Assembly: GCA_902826095.1 (NCBI GenBank)
Contig: CADEDN010000005.1
Coordinates: 112,067-176,066, forward strand
Origin: an uncultured Alphaproteobacteria bacterium
GTDB taxonomy: Bacteria > Pseudomonadota > Alphaproteobacteria > Caulobacterales > Parvularculaceae
DNA length: 64,000 nt
Direction: 5' to 3'
In this document: one piece after another, positions 59,355-64,000 of the stretch
How positions within the stretch are numbered: the stretch's first letter is position 1
Layout: every line of letters starts with the position of its first letter
Program-made: the position numbers and the translations under genes
The notes under the pieces: model-generated
Database searches by the model: none
The model's input: only the letters and a program-made list of their open reading frames with translations
What the model was told of the DNA's origin: nothing

Positions 59355-59666
59355 TCAGATCGGCATCCGCATGATTTCCTGATAGGCCTCGATCACGCGG
59401 TTGCGGACGGCGAGGGCGGTCTCAAGACTGACTTCCGCCGCGGAAATCGCGGTGACGACGTCGACAAGGCTCGCTTCGCCGGCGGCGACTTGCGCGGCGG
59501 CGGTCTCGCCGGCCTTGAGGCTCGCGGAAGTTTCTTCAATCGCGGTTTTGACAAGCGCGCCGAAATTCGGTCCGGCGATCCCGCTTGCGGCGTCGGCGCC
59601 GCCGGAGGCCGCGGTGCGCAGGGCCGCGGCGTAGGCCTGCGTCGCACGAAGGGCGTCGATCGACAT
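59355..59666 (-). CDS. fliE: Flagellar hook-basal body protein FliE
   Basis: The 103-residue protein ends SLETALAVRNRVIEAYQEIMRMPI, the FliE C-terminus (lineage-typical EAYQEIMRMPI). It links the MS ring to the rod. It follows flgC by 3 bp, and the flagellar run on this strand stops here until fliQ at 49.8 kb. Confidence 0.95.
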   Translation of the reverse strand: MSIDALRATQAYAAALRTAASGGADAASGIAGPNFGALVKTAIEETSASLKAGETAAAQVAAGEASLVDVVTAISAAEVSLETALAVRNRVIEAYQEIMRMPI

Positions 59667-59669
59667 CGC

Positions 59670-60080
59670 TTACTCCAGAATTCTCAAAGTGGCGCCCGCC
59701 ATCGACCGCACCTGATCGAGCGCGCCGAGATTGGCTTCGTAAGTTCGCTGCGCCTCGCGCAGATCCATCATCTCGATCAGCGGATTGACGTTCGGCAGGC
59801 GCACATAGCCTTCGGCGTCGGCGGCCGGATGCGAAGGGTCGAATTTCAGCGCGAACGCCGTCGGATCAAGCTCGACGCGGGACATTCGCACCAGATGGGC
59901 GTCGGACTTGCGGTCGACATAATTCGAAAACACCGGCACCTGCCGGCGATAGGGATCGAGCCCCGGCGCCGAAGCCGTCGAATTGGCGTTGGCGAGATTC
60001 TCCGCGACAATCCGTATACGGCCGGATTGGGCGCGCATGCCGGACGCGGAAATCGCCAGCGCCGTGTTCAGATCATCCAT
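59670..60080 (-). CDS. flgC: Flagellar basal-body rod protein FlgC
   Basis: The 136-residue rod protein begins NTALAISASGMRAQSGRIRIVAENLANANSTA, matching the N-terminal ANxxT rod motif, and ends RTYEANLGALDQVRSMAGATLRIL. YVRLPNVNPLIEMMDLREA is typical of FlgC. It is built into the proximal rod in the periplasm. Confidence 0.96.
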   Translation of the reverse strand: MDDLNTALAISASGMRAQSGRIRIVAENLANANSTASAPGLDPYRRQVPVFSNYVDRKSDAHLVRMSRVELDPTAFALKFDPSHPAADAEGYVRLPNVNPLIEMMDLREAQRTYEANLGALDQVRSMAGATLRILE

Positions 60081-60090
60081 CGCCTAACTC

Positions 60091-60471
60091 CTATCTGCCG
60101 CCGCGCGCCGCGAGGCGGATCAGCTCGATCCCCTTGCGATAGACCGTCGAGGCGAGCTGATAGTCCATGCGCGTCTCGGAGAGCTTCATCATCTGCGTTT
60201 CGATCGAGACTTCATTGCCGTTGAGCGAGGCCTCGCCGTCCGGCGCAAGATGCGTTTTCGCCGTCGCGGCGACGCTCGCCTGCAAATGCCTCTTGTCGCT
60301 GACGCGCATCGCCGCGACGCGCTTGCCGAAATCGGGCGCCGTCACGTCGCGCGCGACATAGCCGGGCGTGTCGGCGTTCGCGACATTCTCGGCGAGCGTG
60401 TTGGTGCGCGCCGCGAGAAACTGCAGGCGCCCGGCGAGCCCTGAAAAGAGCGACGATTTCGAAAGGTCCAT
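60091..60471 (-). CDS. flgB: Flagellar basal-body rod protein FlgB
   Basis: The 126-residue protein has LQFLAARTNTLAENVANADTPGYVARDVTAPDF, the FlgB opening with ANADTPGY, and ends KLSETRMDYQLASTVYRKGIELIRLAARG. First gene of flgB-flgC-fliE. A CtrA half-site lies 38 bp before its ATG. Confidence 0.96.
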   Translation of the reverse strand: MDLSKSSLFSGLAGRLQFLAARTNTLAENVANADTPGYVARDVTAPDFGKRVAAMRVSDKRHLQASVAATAKTHLAPDGEASLNGNEVSIETQMMKLSETRMDYQLASTVYRKGIELIRLAARGGR

Positions 60472-60508
60472 AGGCTCCAGCCTTTTCCCCGCCCTAAAAT
60501 CGCGCCTT

Positions 60509-60516
60509 ATGGTTAA
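60509..60516 (-). promoter_or_regulatory. CtrA half-site before flgB
   Basis: TTAACCAT on the minus strand, 38 bp upstream of the flgB start; only one half of the TTAA-N7-TTAA box is present. Confidence 0.4.
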
Positions 60517-60519
60517 GCG

Positions 60520-61506
60520 ATGTTGAAGCGCGCGCCGCGCCGCGCCAGAATGCGCCTTAACGAATCCTTGCCCGGAGGCGGCGTGGCGAAGAAACTCGGA
60601 CTAGTGCTTGGATCGGGCGCGGCGCGCGGCTGGGCGCATGTCGGCGTCCTGCGCGCGCTCGATGAGATCGGCGTCCGGCCCGACATCGTCGCGGGCTGCT
60701 CCGTCGGGGCGCTGGTCGGCGGGGCGTGGCTCGTCGGCGCGCTGGAGGAATTCGAGGCGTGGGGCCGCGAATTGTCGCCGCTTTCGGCGATCGGCGCCTT
60801 CAATTTCTGGGTCAATCGCGGCGGTCTTGTCGACACGCGCCCCGCTTTTGAGGCTTTCGCCGCTTTCGACCGCAATATCGAGGACCTTCCGGTCAAATAT
60901 GGCGCGGTCGCCGCTGATCTTGGCACCGGCGAGGAAGTCTGGATCACGCAAGGCTCGGTCATCCAGGCGGCGCGGGCGTCGAGCGCCATTCCCGTCCTCT
61001 TTCACGCCGTGCAGCGCGGCTCGCGCTGGCTGGTCGACGGCGCGGTCGCGAACCCCGCGCCGGTGTCGCTTGCGAGGTTCCTCGGCGCCGACATCGTGAT
61101 CTCGGTCGATCTCAACGCCAACCCCCGCGTTCTGGCGCGCTTCAATCCGCCGCCGGCGAGCGTTCCGGCGCTCGACCCGCAGGCGGACATCGACGCCTCC
61201 TTCCCAAAGACGATCACCACCTTCATCGAACAAACGCGCACGCGCATCGACCGCCAGATGGCGATCGCGCGCGCGCGGGCGCAAGCCAAGCCCCAGCTCT
61301 TCGAAACCGCCTACGCCGCGATCGACATTTTCCAGATGCATCTGACGCGCATGCGGTCAGACGTCTCGCCGCCCGATATTCACCTGACGCCCGACATGCG
61401 CGACGCGCTGCCGAACGCCTTCGACCGCGCCGACGAATTCATCGAAAAGGGGCGCGCGGCGCTGATGGAAAAGCGCCGCGAGATCGAAGCGCTGATCAGG
61501 ACCTGA
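60520..61506 (+). CDS. Patatin-like phospholipase (RssA/YchK-type)
   Basis: The protein of up to 328 residues has LGLVLGSGAARGWAHVGVLRALDEIG (oxyanion Gly-rich loop), the nucleophile elbow GCSVG and the catalytic DGA (LVDGAVANPAPV). These form the Ser-Asp dyad of patatin lipases. The start is uncertain: ATG 60520, ATG 60550 or GTG 60583, the last with GGAGG close ahead and the best family alignment. It is divergent from flgB with 48 bp between. Confidence 0.93.
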   Translation: MLKRAPRRARMRLNESLPGGGVAKKLGLVLGSGAARGWAHVGVLRALDEIGVRPDIVAGCSVGALVGGAWLVGALEEFEAWGRELSPLSAIGAFNFWVNRGGLVDTRPAFEAFAAFDRNIEDLPVKYGAVAADLGTGEEVWITQGSVIQAARASSAIPVLFHAVQRGSRWLVDGAVANPAPVSLARFLGADIVISVDLNANPRVLARFNPPPASVPALDPQADIDASFPKTITTFIEQTRTRIDRQMAIARARAQAKPQLFETAYAAIDIFQMHLTRMRSDVSPPDIHLTPDMRDALPNAFDRADEFIEKGRAALMEKRREIEALIRT

Positions 61507-61524
61507 ACCGACAAAGGACATTTT

Positions 61525-63540
61525 ATGCCGCTGCGCGCCGCACTGCTTGCCGCCTTTCTTGCGCTCGCCCCTGGATTTGCGGCGGCGCGCCCGTTCACGA
61601 TCGACGACGCGCTGGCGATCCGGGAAGTCTCCGACGCGCGCATCAGTCCCGACGGCGTCTGGATCGCCTATGTCGAGACGCGCAATGATCCGGACAAGGA
61701 CGAACAGGCGAGCCGGATCTTCATCGTCTCGCGCGACGGCGCTGAAACCCTCGCGATGACAAGCGAGACCTATTCCGCTTCCGATCCGCGCTGGTCGCCG
61801 GACGGGAAATTCCTCTCCTTCATCGCCGCGCGCGACGATCTTGACGAGCACGCCGCGGCGCAAGTCCACACCTTGAGCCTCAAGGGCGGCGACGCCGAAC
61901 CCTATACGGAAGTGCCGCAAGGCGTTGAGGCGCATGAATGGTCGCCGGCGGTCGGCGAGGACGGCGCGCTGCGGCTCCTCCTCGTCATCCGCGACGAGCC
62001 GGAAGAAGATCGCGCGGCGCGGCTCGCCCGCGAAAAGGGCGAGGACGAAAAGGCGCGCCCCTTCGTCATCGACCGCCGCCAGTTCAAGGAGGACGGCGTC
62101 GGCTATCTCACCCGCGCGCGCGCGCATCTTTATCTCTCCGAAGAGCGCCGCGGCGAGCCCAAGCAAATCACTTTCGGCGACTTCGAGGACGAAAGCCCGC
62201 AATGGCGCCCGGACGGCGCCGAGATCGCCTTCGTCAGCAACCGGACGAAAGAGCCGGACGCCAATGACAACAAGGATATCTGGATCGTCTCGTCAAAACC
62301 CAGAGCGAACGACCGCGAGCCGCGCCGCCTGACGGCCAATGAGGGGACGGACGCGGCGCCCGCGTGGAGCGCCGACGGAAAACGCATCGCCTACACGGCG
62401 TCGGTCAATCCGAAACTCTTCTGGTATGCGACGACCCATCTCGCAATCATCGACGCCGCCGGCGGCGAGGCGCGGCTCGTCACGGAGATTATCGACCGCA
62501 ATATCGGCGTTCCGCGCTTTTCGGCGTCCGGCGACAGCGTGATCGCGACGATCGAGACCGACGGCGAAAACCGCGTCGCGGAGATTTCGCTGGCGACCGG
62601 CGAGGCGAGGCCCCTGATCGCCGGCGCGGATACGGTCTACGCCTTCGACCTGCATCCGTCGGGCGCGATCGCGGCGGCCGTGAGCCGCCCCGACCTTCCC
62701 GGCGACATTTTTCTCTATACGGATGGCAAGCTGACGCCGGCGACGCGCGTCAACGAGGCAGCGCTCAAGGACGTCCGCTTTGCGACGCAGCAGCGCGCAA
62801 CATTCAAAAGCGCCGACGGAACAATCGTGCAGGGGTTCGTCTACGCGCCGGTCAACGGCAAGAAGCGCGCGCCGGCGATCCTCAACATCCATGGCGGCCC
62901 GACATTGCAATATGACGGCGTCTTCGACGCCGAGGCGCAGCTCTACGCCGCGAACGGCTTTGCGGTCATTCAGCCCAATCCGCGCGGATCGACGGGGTTC
63001 GGCGAGAAATTCGCCGCCGCCCTCTTCGCCGACTGGGGCGGCGTCGATTTCGACGACGTGACGGCGGCGGTCGACGACGCGGTCGCGCGCGGGATCGCCG
63101 ACGAAAAACGCCTCGGCGTCGGCGGCTGGTCTTATGGCGGCATTTTGACGAACCACGTCATCACCAAGACGACGCGCTTCAAGGCGGCGATCAGCGGCGC
63201 GAGCGAAGTCGTCTATATCGGCAATTACGGCCACGACATCTATCAGAAGGAATGGGAATGGGAGCTCGGCCTTCCCTGGGAGAACCGCGAGGCGTGGGAG
63301 AAAATCACGCCCTTCTATGACGTCGCGAAGGTGAAAACGCCGACGCTCGTCATCGGCGGCAAGGAGGACTGGAACGTCCCGATCCTCAATTCGGAACAGC
63401 TCTATCAGGCGCTAAAGCGGCTCGGCGTCCCGACCGAACTCGTCGTCTATCCGGATGAAGATCATTCAATCGACCGCCCAAGCTTCGTCCGCGACCGCTA
63501 TGAGCGCTATCTGCAATGGTATCGGCGCCATTTGAAATAG
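61525..63540 (+). CDS. S9-family prolyl oligopeptidase-like serine peptidase
   Basis: The 671-residue protein has a signal peptide (cut after AAA-RPF). A beta-propeller with DARISPDGVWIAYV, WSPDGKFLSFIA and WSADGKRIAYTA repeats follows, then an alpha/beta-hydrolase domain from about residue 430: HGGP, Ser536 in GGWSYGG, Asp615 in GGKEDWNVP, His647 in DEDHS. The catalytic triad is complete. It is likely a periplasmic dipeptidyl- or oligopeptidase. It starts 18 bp after the patatin gene. Confidence 0.95.
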   Translation: MPLRAALLAAFLALAPGFAAARPFTIDDALAIREVSDARISPDGVWIAYVETRNDPDKDEQASRIFIVSRDGAETLAMTSETYSASDPRWSPDGKFLSFIAARDDLDEHAAAQVHTLSLKGGDAEPYTEVPQGVEAHEWSPAVGEDGALRLLLVIRDEPEEDRAARLAREKGEDEKARPFVIDRRQFKEDGVGYLTRARAHLYLSEERRGEPKQITFGDFEDESPQWRPDGAEIAFVSNRTKEPDANDNKDIWIVSSKPRANDREPRRLTANEGTDAAPAWSADGKRIAYTASVNPKLFWYATTHLAIIDAAGGEARLVTEIIDRNIGVPRFSASGDSVIATIETDGENRVAEISLATGEARPLIAGADTVYAFDLHPSGAIAAAVSRPDLPGDIFLYTDGKLTPATRVNEAALKDVRFATQQRATFKSADGTIVQGFVYAPVNGKKRAPAILNIHGGPTLQYDGVFDAEAQLYAANGFAVIQPNPRGSTGFGEKFAAALFADWGGVDFDDVTAAVDDAVARGIADEKRLGVGGWSYGGILTNHVITKTTRFKAAISGASEVVYIGNYGHDIYQKEWEWELGLPWENREAWEKITPFYDVAKVKTPTLVIGGKEDWNVPILNSEQLYQALKRLGVPTELVVYPDEDHSIDRPSFVRDRYERYLQWYRRHLK

Positions 63541-64000
63541 CGCGCCGGGATTGACGCTGTTTCAGCCTGATCTCTCAATTCCTCCACCTCCCCCTGTCAT
63601 CCCGGATGCGCTGCAGCGCGTCCTTCGAGACGCCGCCTGACGGCGGCTCCTCAGGATGAGCGCTGCCGCGCTGATCCGGGATCCCGCGACACTGACAGCG
63701 CGCTCGCCTCAGGAGATCCCCGACGCGCCGCGCCATTCGTCTGTATCAACACCAATCCCCACCCTACCCTCCCCTTTCCAAGGGGAGGGAATCCGCACGC
63801 GCCTCCTTTCTTCACCCCCCTTAGAAAGGGGGGTAGGGGGGATTGGAGCTGTTTCAGCCTGATCTCTCCAGCCTCGCCTTCGCCACACGCTGTCACCCGG
63901 ATGCGCTGCAGCGTGTAACGCTGCGGCGCTGATCCGGGATCCGGCGAGATTGAAGCGCCGGCCGCACGGGATCCCGTGTCTGCGCGGCAGCGCTGCGCGC
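63541..64000. other. Repeat-rich intergenic end of the window
   Basis: No gene is supported here. The tract is a chain of palindromic pieces: GTCATCCCGGATGCGCTGCAG near 63596, the CCTTCGAGACG...CTCCTCAGGATGAG block (63617-63660), a hairpin of CCCTCCCCTT/AAGGGGAGGG (63763-63789), one of CCCCCCTT/AAGGGGGG (63813-63834), and a second copy of the CCGGATGCGCTGCAGCG/GCTGATCCGGGATCC module from 63897 to about 63943. Confidence 0.7.
63617..63660. repeat. Non-coding copy of the repeat found inside the TIR-TPR gene
   Basis: GCGTCCTTCGAGACGCC and GGCTCCTCAGGATGAG match 51546-51600, in the same orientation, with a different hairpin loop between. Confidence 0.75.

Noticed and set aside
63541..64000. CRISPR-like array of short repeats at the window end
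   Set aside because: The repeated blocks are palindromic, differ in length and are not regularly spaced; they are members of the dispersed repeat families.

Overview
The window comes from a GC-rich alphaproteobacterial chromosome. It carries cckA, CtrA-type binding boxes (TTAA-N7-TTAA), UrcA, a Tad/Flp pilus gene group, flagellar genes, a TonB-dependent receptor and an alphaproteobacterial set of housekeeping genes. Together these suggest a dimorphic, aerobic heterotroph near the Caulobacterales or Parvularculales. No 16S gene is present, so the order is inference. Most genes are typical chromosomal ones with very strong G/C third-position bias. A few stretches (about 10.03-10.25 kb, parts of 18.8-23.0 kb, 25.8-28.1 kb) have softer codon use.

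Layout. 0-9.4 kb: the 3' end of ubiB, a hypothetical gene, a VapBC module and coaBC; then an SDR, an UrcA protein, an O-antigen-ligase-like gene bracketed by 60-bp inverted repeats, a sulfotransferase/DUF3088 operon and a second toxin-antitoxin pair. 9.4-15 kb: a repeat-rich spacer, then dnaJ and dnaK (minus strand), and a VOC-fold protein with a histone-H1-like tail. 15-23.7 kb: a CGNR regulator, a TIR-like/SUMF1 membrane fusion, and comM (Mg-chelatase family) broken by a 4,240-bp IS1595-family transposon with perfect 24-bp ends, an 8-bp target duplication and about eight cargo genes. 23.7-33.7 kb: a hybrid histidine kinase, an ArsR/SRPBCC/DUF1428/RibD-like cluster, an AmpG-like transporter, an adenosine kinase and a CYTH-CHAD protein. 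33.8-38.5 kb: hslV and hslU separated by a TadG/TadE module that sits between two copies of a dispersed repeat. 38.6-47.5 kb: a His-rich membrane protein of unknown function behind a CtrA-like box, smr-mltA-tim44, secB, dnaQ and cckA. 47.7-60.5 kb: flhB-fliR-fliQ and fliE-flgC-flgB, separated by about 9.5 kb holding a TIR-TPR protein, a D-aminoacylase-like amidohydrolase, a TonB receptor with a beta-propeller phytase, and a lipoprotein. 60.5-64 kb: a patatin-like phospholipase, an S9 peptidase and a repeat-rich end.

Two themes stand out. (1) The IS1595-family element is a small transposon rather than a bare insertion sequence. It repeats the motif TCACC-N6-GGT(G/T)A four times. Two copies form hairpins whose 3' arm is the Shine-Dalgarno region of the transposase or the DUF6471 gene. 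It also has a run of RNA hairpins ending in an intrinsic terminator, a retropepsin-like protease gene and an RHH gene with a palindromic operator. (2) Short dispersed palindromic repeats are active in shaping this genome. They bracket genes (the O-antigen ligase, the Tad module), fill intergenic spaces, and in two cases lie in frame inside protein-coding genes, where they encode low-complexity linkers.
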